A stretch of 64,000 nt of DNA. Origin: Azospirillum griseum (lineage in GTDB: Bacteria; Pseudomonadota; Alphaproteobacteria; Azospirillales; Azospirillaceae). The DNA lies in assembly GCF_003966125.1 (NCBI RefSeq), contig NZ_RXMA01000011.1:1-64000 (forward strand), in the 5' to 3' direction. The notes beneath the pieces were generated by a model. That model saw only the letters and a program-made list of their open reading frames with translations. It was not told the origin of the DNA and did no database searches. The translations under genes and the position numbers were made by a program. Of this stretch, positions 1-7,867 are shown piece by piece. Positions within the stretch are counted from its first letter, which is position 1. Each line of letters opens with the position of its first letter.

Positions 1-100
1 TCGACCCAGCTCCCGCCATAAGGGCCGACATACAGAATCCATTTCAACGAACGCTGCTACTCATCTTTTCCAAATGCGATTCCCGTGGCCCCGCCCCGCA

Positions 101-1126
101 TCATTCCGCCGGGGCCTTTGGCGCGGGGTGATGATGGTCGGGCACCTCCCCGGTCACTTCCTGAACCCACAGGGAATGGTGTTCGCGCGCCCACTGCAAT
201 TCGACCTGGCCGTCGCCCATCGCGGCAAAGGCCCCCTCCATGCCGATGGAGCCGATGTAGATGTGGGCCAGGATGATGGCGATCATCACGATGGCAATGG
301 CGGCGTGCGCCAACTGGAACAGTTGCAGTTCCAGCAGGGTGGCGAAACTGAAGGGGAAGATCAGTTGCACGCCGGTGTAACCCAGCGCCGCGCCACCGAC
401 GATGGTCGCCCAGAAAATCACTTTCTGACCGCCGTTGAACTTGCGGGCCGGGGGGTGGACGCCCTTGGAGAAAAGCCCGCCCGCCTTCAGAAACCACACC
501 AGATCGTGGCGCTCCGGAATGTTGTGCCGCACCCACATGACAAAGATCAGCAGCAACCCCAGCAGAAAGGCGAAACCCAGGAAATTGTGGGCGATCTTGC
601 CGTATTGGGTCAGGGTGGCAAAAGGCTGCGCCCCCAGGATCGGCAGCAGAACGTGACGGCCATAGAGCAGGTTGAGGCCCGACAGCGCCAGAACGACAAA
701 GCTGCCCGCCGTCAACCAATGGGCCGCCCGCTCCACCGTGTTGAAACGTTCGATGGTCTGGCCGGTCTTCGCCCCGTCGATGCGGATGCGCCCGCGCAAC
801 AGGAAGAAGAGCGCCAGCAAACCGACGATCCCGCCCAACACCCAGCGCCCATACTCGCTGAGGGGACCGTTGCGCAGGGCGCGCCACGCCTCGCCTTCCG
901 ATTGGATCAGCACGGCGGCTTGTTTGTTGGGGATGGAAACGATGCCCACCGTCTCGCCGGTGCGCAGGCTGTGCCAGACCGCCCCGCGATCCACCCCTTC
1001 AATCTGGGTCGGGACCGGCGGCGCGTCGCCAGCGGCAAGGGCCGGGCCGGTCGTGGCCAAACCGGAAAGCACAACAAGGGCGGAAAGAGCGGCTAAGGTC
1101 CGAGGCCGTCGTTGCATCGTCGTCAC
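101..1126 (-). CDS. formate dehydrogenase gamma subunit (cytochrome b556)
   Basis: This 341-residue protein is the likely membrane anchor and diheme cytochrome b of formate dehydrogenase, passing electrons from the iron-sulfur subunit to quinone. A cleavable signal peptide (about residues 1-32, ending ALA-AG) precedes a periplasmic stretch. Four to five membrane helices follow from about residue 95 onward. Histidines in ERAAHW, KIAHNF and the AHAAIAIVMIAIILAHIY helix are probable heme ligands. It is the last gene of the fdh operon, 11 bp after the small lipoprotein. The His-rich tail (DHHHP) is unusual but not diagnostic. Family assignment is firm; quinone specificity cannot be read from the sequence. 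Confidence 0.93.
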   Translation of the reverse strand: MTTMQRRPRTLAALSALVVLSGLATTGPALAAGDAPPVPTQIEGVDRGAVWHSLRTGETVGIVSIPNKQAAVLIQSEGEAWRALRNGPLSEYGRWVLGGIVGLLALFFLLRGRIRIDGAKTGQTIERFNTVERAAHWLTAGSFVVLALSGLNLLYGRHVLLPILGAQPFATLTQYGKIAHNFLGFAFLLGLLLIFVMWVRHNIPERHDLVWFLKAGGLFSKGVHPPARKFNGGQKVIFWATIVGGAALGYTGVQLIFPFSFATLLELQLFQLAHAAIAIVMIAIILAHIYIGSIGMEGAFAAMGDGQVELQWAREHHSLWVQEVTGEVPDHHHPAPKAPAE

Positions 1127-1137
1127 TCTCCCGCCCG

Positions 1138-1320
1138 TTAGAAACGCTGAGTCGCGGTGCGCTGTTGAAGCGCCCGCAACTCATCCTCGCTGCGCGGCGT
1201 GTCGGGCGTGCCCTGATACACGCCCTTCTCGATGTGGATCGGACGCGGGGCACCGTCCTCCTGGCACCCGGCCAGCAGAACCGCGCACCCAACGACGATG
1301 ACCCAACCGCGCATCATCAC
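1138..1320 (-). CDS. small lipoprotein encoded inside the fdh operon
   Basis: This is a 60-residue protein with a lipoprotein signal (hydrophobic run followed by the lipobox LLAGC), so the mature part is only about 41 residues. It starts inside the stop of the iron-sulfur subunit gene (4-bp overlap, 1317-1320) and ends 11 bp before the cytochrome b gene, so it is almost certainly co-translated with the enzyme. The mature part is polar with a basic/Gln-rich end (LRALQQRTATQRF) and matches no domain I recognise. Its position suggests an accessory factor or extra small subunit of the dehydrogenase; this is inference. Confidence 0.78.
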   Translation of the reverse strand: MMMRGWVIVVGCAVLLAGCQEDGAPRPIHIEKGVYQGTPDTPRSEDELRALQQRTATQRF

Positions 1321-1949
1321 TGCCCCTGCTTGCGTTCGCGCAACTGGTCGCGTTCCTGCCCGTTCTTGGTCTGGTAGGCGGTCCCCCAGCCCCAGGCCCC
1401 GGAGCCGAACCCACGGGCGACGACGCGCTCGCGGTAAATGTCGGACACCTTGTCGGCGTCACCGGCCAGCAACGCCTTGGTGGAGCACATTTCCGCGCAC
1501 AGCGGCAGCTTGCCTTCGGCCAGACGGTTGCGTCCGTATTTGCGGAACTCGGCGTCGGACATGTCCTCTTCCGGCCCACCGGAGCAGAAGGTGCATTTGT
1601 CCATCTTGCCGCGCGTGCCGAAATTGCCCGCCTGCGGGTATTGCGGCGCGCCGAACGGACAGGCGTAGAAGCAGTAGCCGCAGCCGATGCACAGATCCTT
1701 GTTGTGCAGCACCACGCCCTGTTCGGTCTGATAGAAGCAATCGACCGGGCAGACCGCCTTGCACGGCGCGTCGGAGCAATGCATGCAGGCGACCGAAATG
1801 GTCCGTTCACCCGGCTTGCCGTCGTTGATGGTCACGACCCGGCGGCGGTTGACGCCCCAGGGAACCTCGTTCTCGTTCTTGCAGGCGGTGACGCAGGCGT
1901 TGCATTCGATGCAGCGTTCCGCGTCGCACAGGAATTTCATGCGGGCCAT
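1317..1949 (-). CDS. formate dehydrogenase beta subunit (4 x [4Fe-4S] ferredoxin type)
   Basis: This 210-residue iron-sulfur protein relays electrons from the catalytic subunit to cytochrome b. Four ferredoxin-like Cys clusters are visible: CIECNACVTAC near the N-terminus, CMHCSDAPCKAVCP, CIGCGYCFYACP, and the distant pair CTFC ... CAEMC that completes the fourth. Unlike E. coli FdnH it has no C-terminal transmembrane helix, so it must be held by the other subunits. It follows the catalytic gene by 19 bp and overlaps the lipoprotein gene by 4 bp. The family (FdhB/HybA-DmsB type) is clear. Confidence 0.95.
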   Translation of the reverse strand: MARMKFLCDAERCIECNACVTACKNENEVPWGVNRRRVVTINDGKPGERTISVACMHCSDAPCKAVCPVDCFYQTEQGVVLHNKDLCIGCGYCFYACPFGAPQYPQAGNFGTRGKMDKCTFCSGGPEEDMSDAEFRKYGRNRLAEGKLPLCAEMCSTKALLAGDADKVSDIYRERVVARGFGSGAWGWGTAYQTKNGQERDQLRERKQGQ

Positions 1950-1968
1950 GGTTCAGCGCTCCCCGTGC

Positions 1969-4875
1969 TCAAACCGCCGCCGTCACGCGGCAAAGGGTGG
2001 TCTTGGTTTCCTGCATCTGCGTGACCGAGTCGTAGCCGTAGGTCGTCGCGGTGTTCGCCGCCTCGCCCAGCACGATCGGATCGGCCCCCTTGGGGTATTT
2101 GCCGCGCAGATCCTGGCCCTGATACCAGCCACCGAAATGGAAGGGCATGAAGGCCACGCCGCGCCCCACCCGCTCCGTCACCATCGCCTTGACCTTGACC
2201 CGACCCTTTTCCGCCCCCTCGACCCACACCATCTGACCGTCCTTGATCCCGGCGTTGTTGGCGTCGAACGGGTTGAGTTCCACGAACATGTCCTGCTGCA
2301 ACTCGGCCAGCCACGGGTTCGAGCGGGTTTCGTCGCCACCGCCCTCATACTCGACCAGACGGCCCGAGGTGAGGATGATCGGGTAGTCCTTGGACACGTC
2401 GCGGTCCTGGATCGACTTGTAGAGCGTGGGCAGACGCCACGATTTGGTGTCCTTGTAGGTCGGGTAGCTGGCGACCAGATCGCGGCGCGGGGTGTAGAGC
2501 GGCTCGCGGTGGATCGGCACCGGATCGGGGAAGTTCCACGCCACGCAACGCGCCTTGGCGTTGCCCGGCGGATTGAGACCGTTCTTGACCGCGACACGCT
2601 GGATGCCGCCGGACAGGTCGGTGGTCCAGGACACCGCGCCGATCTTCTCGCCGCCGATCTTCTGGATGACCGCCAGTTCCTCCGCCGTCAGCTCCTTGTC
2701 GAAGCCCAGCTTCTGGAGCATCGCCATGGTGACTTCGGGGTAGCCGTCCTTGATCGGCGAGCCTTCGGGGTAGGAGCCTTCGGCCAGCAGGGTGACGCCG
2801 TTGCGCTCCACCCCGAAGCGGGCGCGGAAGGCTCCGCCGCCCTCGGCCACCGGCAGCGAGGTGTCATACAGGTTGGCCGTGCCCGGATGCTTCATCTCCG
2901 GCGTGCCCCAGCAGGGCCAGGGCATGCCGAAGAATTCGCCGTCGCAGGGACCACCGACGGCGCGCAGCGTCGTCTTGTCGAAGGTGGCCTGATGCTCCAT
3001 GTGCAGCCGCATGCGCTCAGGCGACTGGCCGGTGTAGCCGACCGACCACATGCCGCGATTCCACTCGCGGGTGATGTCCTCGACCAACGGTTCGTTGCCG
3101 TTGACCTTGATCGCCTTGAACAGATCCTGGTCGAAGCCGAACTTCTTGGCGAAGCGGTGCATGATCTCGTGGTCGGTCTTCGCCTCGAACAGCGGTTCGA
3201 CGACCTTTTCCCCCCACTGCACCGACCGGTTCGACGCCGTGCGCGACCCGTAGGTTTCGAACTGGGTGGCGGCGGGCAGCAGGTAAAAATTGTCCTTCCG
3301 GTCCGACAGCACCGCCGTCATCGTCGGATAGGGATCGACGACGACGAGAAGCTCCAGCTTCTCCATCGCCTTCTTCATTTCCGGCAGACGAACCTGGCTG
3401 TTGGGCGCGTGGCCCCAGAAGACCATGGCCTTCAGCGATTCGGGCTGGTCCAGATTCTCCTTGGCTTCCAGCACGCCGTCGTACCAGCGCGACACCGGAA
3501 TGCCGGTCCGCTCCATCAACTCCTTGGACGTGAAGCGGGCGAGCAGCGAGTCGTAAGACACCCCCCACACCCGCGCCCAGTGCTTCCACGCCCCTTCGGC
3601 CAAGCCGTAATAGCCGGGCAAACTGTCGGAGGTGACGCCGAAATCGGTCGCCCCCTGCACGTTGTCGTGCCCTCGGAAGATGTTGGTGCCGCCGCCGGTC
3701 ACGCCGACATTGCCCAGCGCCAGTTGCAGCACACAATAGGCGCGCGTGTTGTTGTTGCCGATGTGGTGCTGGGTCCCGCCCATGCACCAGACCAACGTTC
3801 CGGGCCGGTTGGAGGCCAACGTGCGCGCCACGCGGCGCAGCTGCGAGCCGGGAACCCCGGTCACACGCTCCACCTCCGCCGGGGTCCATTTGGCGACCTC
3901 GGCGCGGATGTCGTCAAAACCGTACACACGCTTGGCGATGTAATCCTTGTCCTCCCAGCCATTCTCCAGAATGTGCCAGAGGATGCCCCAGATCAGCCCG
4001 ACGTCGGTGCCGGGACGGAAGCGGATGTATTCGTCGGCCTTGGCGGCGGTGCGGGTGAAACGCGGGTCGGCGACGATCAGCGGGGCGTTGTTCTGCTCCT
4101 TGGCCTTCAGGATGTGGAGCATCGAGACGGGGTGCGCTTCGGCGGCGTTGGAGCCGATGAAGAACATCGCCTTCGACTTCTGGATGTCGTTGTAGCTGTT
4201 CGTCATGGCACCATAGCCCCAGACGTTGGCCACGCCCGCGACCGTCGTCGAATGGCAGATGCGCGCCTGGTGATCGACGTTGTTGGTCCCCCAGAAGGCG
4301 GCGAATTTGCGGAACAGATAGGCCTGCTCGTTGCTGTGCTTGGCCGATCCCAGCCAGAACACCGCGTCGGGACCGGATTTCTGCCGGATCTCCAGCAGCT
4401 TGTCGCCCACCTCCTGGATCGCCTGGTCCCAGGTGATGCGGGTCCAGGTGCCGTTGACCATCTTCATCGGGTAGCGCAGGCGGCGTTCGCCGTGCGCGTG
4501 TTCGCGCACCGACGCGCCCTTCGCGCAATGGGCACCCAGATTGATCGGGCTGTCAAAACCGGGTTCCTGGCCGATCCAGACCCCGTTTTGAACCTCGGCC
4601 ACCACGGTGCAGCCGACCGAACAATGGGTGCAGATGGTCTTGACCTGCTTGACCGGCGCGCCTGCTGCGGCCGGGGCAGCGCTGGCGGCGTCGGCCTTCT
4701 TCACCATGCCGAACGGCATCGTTGCGGCCAGCGCGGCCCCACCGGCGGCAAGACCGGAGGTGCGCAGGAAGGCGCGACGGTCCACCGTGGCCCCGGTGAC
4801 GGAGCCGACAGCGGCGGACAGGCTGCGGGACAGGTGGCGGCCACCGGCGGCGGTCGAGCGTTTCTTGACGAGCAT
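1969..4875 (-). CDS. formate dehydrogenase catalytic alpha subunit (Mo/W-bisMGD, Tat-exported)
   Basis: This 968-residue molybdopterin oxidoreductase oxidises formate to CO2. A twin-arginine signal (DRRAFLR, Arg33-Arg34) indicates folded export to the periplasm. A [4Fe-4S] site is formed by Cys82, Cys85, Cys89 and Cys117. The metal-ligand position is an ordinary cysteine (Cys207 in QARICHS), where the selenoenzymes carry selenocysteine; the following conserved His208 is present. The C-terminal molybdopterin dinucleotide-binding domain is complete (ILTSGRLVEYEGGGDETRSNPWLAEL region). Downstream lie the beta and cytochrome b genes; upstream lie the Tat protein and TorD-like chaperone. Mo versus W is not decidable, but a TupAB-type transporter is adjacent. 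Confidence 0.97.
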   Translation of the reverse strand: MLVKKRSTAAGGRHLSRSLSAAVGSVTGATVDRRAFLRTSGLAAGGAALAATMPFGMVKKADAASAAPAAAGAPVKQVKTICTHCSVGCTVVAEVQNGVWIGQEPGFDSPINLGAHCAKGASVREHAHGERRLRYPMKMVNGTWTRITWDQAIQEVGDKLLEIRQKSGPDAVFWLGSAKHSNEQAYLFRKFAAFWGTNNVDHQARICHSTTVAGVANVWGYGAMTNSYNDIQKSKAMFFIGSNAAEAHPVSMLHILKAKEQNNAPLIVADPRFTRTAAKADEYIRFRPGTDVGLIWGILWHILENGWEDKDYIAKRVYGFDDIRAEVAKWTPAEVERVTGVPGSQLRRVARTLASNRPGTLVWCMGGTQHHIGNNNTRAYCVLQLALGNVGVTGGGTNIFRGHDNVQGATDFGVTSDSLPGYYGLAEGAWKHWARVWGVSYDSLLARFTSKELMERTGIPVSRWYDGVLEAKENLDQPESLKAMVFWGHAPNSQVRLPEMKKAMEKLELLVVVDPYPTMTAVLSDRKDNFYLLPAATQFETYGSRTASNRSVQWGEKVVEPLFEAKTDHEIMHRFAKKFGFDQDLFKAIKVNGNEPLVEDITREWNRGMWSVGYTGQSPERMRLHMEHQATFDKTTLRAVGGPCDGEFFGMPWPCWGTPEMKHPGTANLYDTSLPVAEGGGAFRARFGVERNGVTLLAEGSYPEGSPIKDGYPEVTMAMLQKLGFDKELTAEELAVIQKIGGEKIGAVSWTTDLSGGIQRVAVKNGLNPPGNAKARCVAWNFPDPVPIHREPLYTPRRDLVASYPTYKDTKSWRLPTLYKSIQDRDVSKDYPIILTSGRLVEYEGGGDETRSNPWLAELQQDMFVELNPFDANNAGIKDGQMVWVEGAEKGRVKVKAMVTERVGRGVAFMPFHFGGWYQGQDLRGKYPKGADPIVLGEAANTATTYGYDSVTQMQETKTTLCRVTAAV

Positions 4876-4888
4876 CGTGGCGATCCTC

Positions 4889-5134
4889 TCAGAAGCGGCT
4901 CAGCGCATAGACCGTCCGCACATGGTCGGTCTCGCGATAGCCGGTGGTGGCGGGGGCGGTGGGAGCGGCTTCGGCGGTGGGGGCGGCACCGACCGCACCA
5001 ACGGCGGCGGCACCCAGGGCACCGACGCCAAGACCCGCGACGCGGAACAGGTCGCGCCGCGCCATCGCACCGTTGGGCTTATCCGCTCTGTGTCGTTCCG
5101 TCATGGTCCCGCTCCCGTCCATCCCGTCCATCAC
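4889..5134 (-). CDS. small twin-arginine protein of the formate dehydrogenase region
   Basis: This is an 81-residue protein with a Tat-type signal (ARRDLFRVAGLGVGALGAAAVGAVG) and a short tail ending in TVYALSRF. It belongs to the small formate-dehydrogenase-region Tat proteins found beside Tat-exported formate dehydrogenases. Its start codon overlaps the stop of the TorD-like gene by 4 bp, and it ends 13 bp before the catalytic gene, so it is translationally coupled into the operon. Its role is unproven; an export partner lacking its own signal or an assembly aid is plausible. A later ATG (at MTERHRAD) is an alternative start. Confidence 0.85.
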   Translation of the reverse strand: MMDGMDGSGTMTERHRADKPNGAMARRDLFRVAGLGVGALGAAAVGAVGAAPTAEAAPTAPATTGYRETDHVRTVYALSRF

Positions 5135-5811
5135 GCCGCAAGGTCAAAGGCCCGGCCCTCGACCGCCAGAAACTGTTCCCCGACCGCGCCGACCGCCCGG
5201 TAAAAGCGCGCCGACGGCGAGGTCTGCAAATCCGCGAAAAACCGCCCGGCCCACGCGCCGATGTGACGGTCGTAAAAGCGCTTCTGCCCGTCCAGGCCAA
5301 CCGGTGCGGCATCGCCCGTTTCGGTGGTTTCCTCGAACAGGCCGCCGATCAACCCGGCCATCATCTCGCACAGGGCGGCCAGATGGTCTTCGGGTTCGGT
5401 CACGCCATCGGCGCGCGCGATGCCCAGCCGGGCCATGTCGTCGCGCAAAACGGCCAACGGCTTTTCGTTCATGAAACCGGTGAGGTAGTAGGAGGCGTAG
5501 GGCAAGCGTTCGCTGCCGCCAACGCCGATGAACAGGGTGGTGAACTCCGCCGCCACCGCCGCCGCGTCGCTCTCCCGCGCGGCCCCGGCCAGCGCGTTGA
5601 GCGCGTCCCCGAAACCGCCACCATCGCCGCGCAGGTCGGCCAGGGCGGCCAGCAACCCGTCATCGGGGGGTGCGCGCAGCAAGCGGGCGAGCAAGCCATA
5701 GACCTGGGCGCGCAACAACTCCTCCTCCGCCACCTCGGCGGAGTCCCGGTTGTCTTGCGCAAGATCGGCGCTCATCACCACGGATCGTTGCCCTTCCATC
5801 CCCACGACCAT
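5131..5811 (-). CDS. TorD/DmsD-family maturation chaperone
   Basis: This 226-residue, all-helical cytoplasmic protein is of the TorD type, which binds Tat signal peptides of molybdoenzymes and proofreads cofactor insertion before export. The characteristic YASYYLTGFMNEKPLA segment and the later EPEDHLAALCEMM motif are present. It is the first gene of the transcript that continues through the Tat protein and the dehydrogenase subunits. The adjacent catalytic subunit with a twin-arginine signal is its obvious client. The first ATG is used here; a second ATG (MSADLAQ) lies 12 codons in and would remove a poorly conserved stretch. Confidence 0.9.
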   Translation of the reverse strand: MVVGMEGQRSVVMSADLAQDNRDSAEVAEEELLRAQVYGLLARLLRAPPDDGLLAALADLRGDGGGFGDALNALAGAARESDAAAVAAEFTTLFIGVGGSERLPYASYYLTGFMNEKPLAVLRDDMARLGIARADGVTEPEDHLAALCEMMAGLIGGLFEETTETGDAAPVGLDGQKRFYDRHIGAWAGRFFADLQTSPSARFYRAVGAVGEQFLAVEGRAFDLAA

Positions 5812-5864
5812 GGGCTTGGCGGCGCGGCGGATCCCGCCGGTGCCGGATGGTCCTTCGGACCCTC

Positions 5865-5975
5865 ACCCATTTTGATGCCACCCATTTTGATGCATCTGCG
5901 AAAAGCCATTGCTCAACAGAGGCTTAACACAACAGACGTTGTTAATAAGAAAGCCCGCGCCGACCCGTTGTCAAC
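5865..5975 (-). promoter_or_regulatory. candidate promoter/operator region of the torD-fdh operon
   Basis: The gap 5812-6087 is locally AT-rich. Read on the minus strand it has a perfect -35 hexamer TTGACA (5974-5969) and an AT-rich -10 zone about 17 bp on (TTCTTATTAA, near 5951-5943). Just downstream lies an imperfect dyad TTAACACAAC-AGAC-GTTGTTAA (5924-5945). Closer to torD is a 14-bp direct repeat ACCCATTTTGATGC at 5865-5878 and 5880-5893, spaced 15 bp. These fit a regulated promoter, but no specific regulator is implied. Confidence 0.4.
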
Positions 5976-6087
5976 AAAGGACAGGGGCGAATTGTGGGTC
6001 AACCCACTCTTTTTGAAAGCGCTATGCCCGCCGCGTCAGAGCGCCCCTTGCGTGGCAACGGGCGACGGTGCGTTGCGGCGTTTTGCC

Positions 6088-6696
6088 TCACACCCGCGCG
6101 GAGGGGACCGTGTCCTGTTCCCCATCGGTGAGAGGGTGGGGACGGATGGGATCGACGGCCAGGGCGGAGTCAGCCAGCGGAGTCTCCACCGGCGACGGCA
6201 ACGCGTCGGCCGGGTGGGCAAGGTCTTCCCGCCCCTCCCCCTGGTGCTGGGGGGGCGTGGGGGATTCCGCCGGTTCTTCCGTCAGGAAGCCGCGCCCGAC
6301 GCGATAGAGCGTCTTGACCGGGTTGGCACCGGTGAACAGGCCCGCGTAATCCTCGGCGTAATCCTTCAGCCCATCGTCGTTGGCGTAGACCGGATCGGAG
6401 GTCCACAGCTTGCGCAACGCCTGACGGTGCAGGTCCTCCGGCACGTCGGCGCGCAGGAAGGGGGTGAAGTCGGACTCGGCGGTCAGTTCCTCGACCGACG
6501 GCAGATCAGCCAACGGGTCCGATCCGGAATCGGACATGGAATCCGGCGCGGCCTCCACCGGAACCGCACCGTCCACCGCCGCGCCGGACTCGGCTGACGG
6601 CACCGGCGGCCGGGATGGTGGTGAATCGACCGGAACCGGCGTCGCCGCCCGGCGCTTCAGCCGCGACCAGCGCGACAGGAACGGTTCGTCGCTCAC
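6088..6696 (-). CDS. DUF3306 domain protein
   Basis: This 202-residue protein begins MSDEPFLSRWSRLKR, the hallmark start of DUF3306, followed by an acidic low-complexity segment, a conserved core (LPSVEELTAESDFTPFLRADVPEDLHRQALRKLW region) and a disordered Pro/Glu-rich tail. Genes of this family sit beside periplasmic formate dehydrogenases, DUF3305 genes and TorD chaperones; the function is unknown. It overlaps the DUF3305 stop by 4 bp, so the two are translationally coupled. No catalytic motif is visible, and an assembly role is inferred only from context. Confidence 0.85.
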   Translation of the reverse strand: MSDEPFLSRWSRLKRRAATPVPVDSPPSRPPVPSAESGAAVDGAVPVEAAPDSMSDSGSDPLADLPSVEELTAESDFTPFLRADVPEDLHRQALRKLWTSDPVYANDDGLKDYAEDYAGLFTGANPVKTLYRVGRGFLTEEPAESPTPPQHQGEGREDLAHPADALPSPVETPLADSALAVDPIRPHPLTDGEQDTVPSARV

Positions 6697-7250
6697 CCTG
6701 TCCCTCCGCCTTGTGGTCCACCACGCCTGCCGTCACCCCGTCTGTCATCCTTGTCGAAATGACGCTTGCGTTCGCGCTTTTCGAACGGGACGTCAACGTG
6801 GTGCTGATCGACGAAATCCCGGACCAGCGCGGTGATGTCCGGCGGCATCGGCACGGTTTCCACCACATCCATGCCGACCTGATACCCCTCCCCCTCATGG
6901 GCCGACGCGGTGACGACCACCGGAATCATGGCGTCGCCCGCCGCGTCGGGGCGCAGCACCACCCACAGGCGGGGCGGTTCCTGCGACAGGTTCAGGCGGT
7001 AGCCTTCGGTGTCGGTGCGGAACAGTTCCAGCTCCAGCGTCGCCGCGTGGGTGTGGGTCCAACCCTCGCCGCTGCGCAGGAGCCGGCCCGGCGGTTCGAC
7101 CGGTCCGGCGCCGGGGATCACCGCCGCCACCCGCCACGACCAATCCGCCCACGGGCTGGTCGAGGCCCGCCGCTCCACCACGATGCCCAGCGGCAGGGTT
7201 TCGATGCGGCGCAGCGGGGCGGTGCCCGGATCGACGGGGTCGTCGGTCAT
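6693..7250 (-). CDS. DUF3305 domain protein
   Basis: This is a 185-residue protein of the DUF3305 family, with the typical opening IPLGIVVERR-like segment (LPLGIVVERR here), a WRVAAVIPGA strand and an ELFRTDTEGYRLNL core. The ATG at 7250 overlaps the mobA stop by 4 bp (7247-7250), which fixes the start; the longer upstream reading frame is out-of-frame shadow of mobA. The basic tail is rich in Arg, Asp and Gly. Its partner DUF3306 follows immediately. Function is unknown; the constant association with formate dehydrogenase genes points to enzyme maturation. Confidence 0.87.
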   Translation of the reverse strand: MTDDPVDPGTAPLRRIETLPLGIVVERRASTSPWADWSWRVAAVIPGAGPVEPPGRLLRSGEGWTHTHAATLELELFRTDTEGYRLNLSQEPPRLWVVLRPDAAGDAMIPVVVTASAHEGEGYQVGMDVVETVPMPPDITALVRDFVDQHHVDVPFEKRERKRHFDKDDRRGDGRRGGPQGGGTG

Positions 7251-7867
7251 CGCGAAGCCCCCCAGACCAGCAGCCGTTCGGCCTCCTCCAAATCCTCCGG
7301 GCGGTTGGCGTTGAAAAAGGGATCGACCGGATCGGTGGAGAAATCGGCCACCGCCAGCCGGTGGCGCGCGGTCCAGGCATCGACCTTGCGCACCCCCTCC
7401 TCGGTCACGGCGTGGCGCAGATCGGCGGCCAACGCCACCGGCCACAGGCCGAACACCGGGTGCATCTGGCCGTCGGACCGGGCGCAGGCCAGAGCGGCCC
7501 CGTCCCGCTCCGCCGCCGCGATCAGGCGCGCCACCAGATCGCCGGGCACAAAGGGCGCGTCGGTGGCGAAGGTCACGACCCAGCGGGCGTCGGGGGCGTG
7601 GTCGCGCGCCCATTCCAGACCTGTCAGCACCCCGGCCAGCGGCCCCGGATAGCCGCCGACCACGTCCGCCGCCACCGGCAAACCGAACGCGGCGAAGCGC
7701 GCCGGGTCGCCGTTGGCGTTCAGCACCAGCGCGCCCACCTGCGGGCGGGCGGCGTCGATGATGCGCTCCAGGATCGTCCGGCCCGCCAGCTTCTGCAAAT
7801 TCTTGTCACCGCCGCCCATCCGGCGCGACAGCCCCCCGGCCAGCAGCAGCCCCACCACATCACTCAT
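7247..7867 (-). CDS. mobA: molybdenum cofactor guanylyltransferase
   Basis: This 206-residue enzyme transfers GMP from GTP to molybdopterin, forming the guanine dinucleotide cofactor needed by the catalytic subunit. The nucleotide-binding start LLAGGLSRRMGGGDK is diagnostic, and further motifs include the GPLAG loop, the VTFATDAPFVP metal-binding Asp region and the C-terminal FNANRPEDL segment. It overlaps fdhD by 8 bp upstream and DUF3305 by 4 bp downstream. This is a normal-length MobA. Confidence 0.95.
   Translation of the reverse strand: MSDVVGLLLAGGLSRRMGGGDKNLQKLAGRTILERIIDAARPQVGALVLNANGDPARFAAFGLPVAADVVGGYPGPLAGVLTGLEWARDHAPDARWVVTFATDAPFVPGDLVARLIAAAERDGAALACARSDGQMHPVFGLWPVALAADLRHAVTEEGVRKVDAWTARHRLAVADFSTDPVDPFFNANRPEDLEEAERLLVWGASR

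Noticed and set aside
4255..4257. Selenocysteine codon in the formate dehydrogenase
   Set aside because: The active-site codon encodes cysteine (Cys207) and no in-frame TGA interrupts the gene.
1759..6597. A 1612-codon open frame on the plus strand opposite the formate dehydrogenase genes
   Set aside because: It is antisense to genes with intact motifs and reflects high-GC stop depletion; its translation is His/Arg/Gly-rich with no domain.
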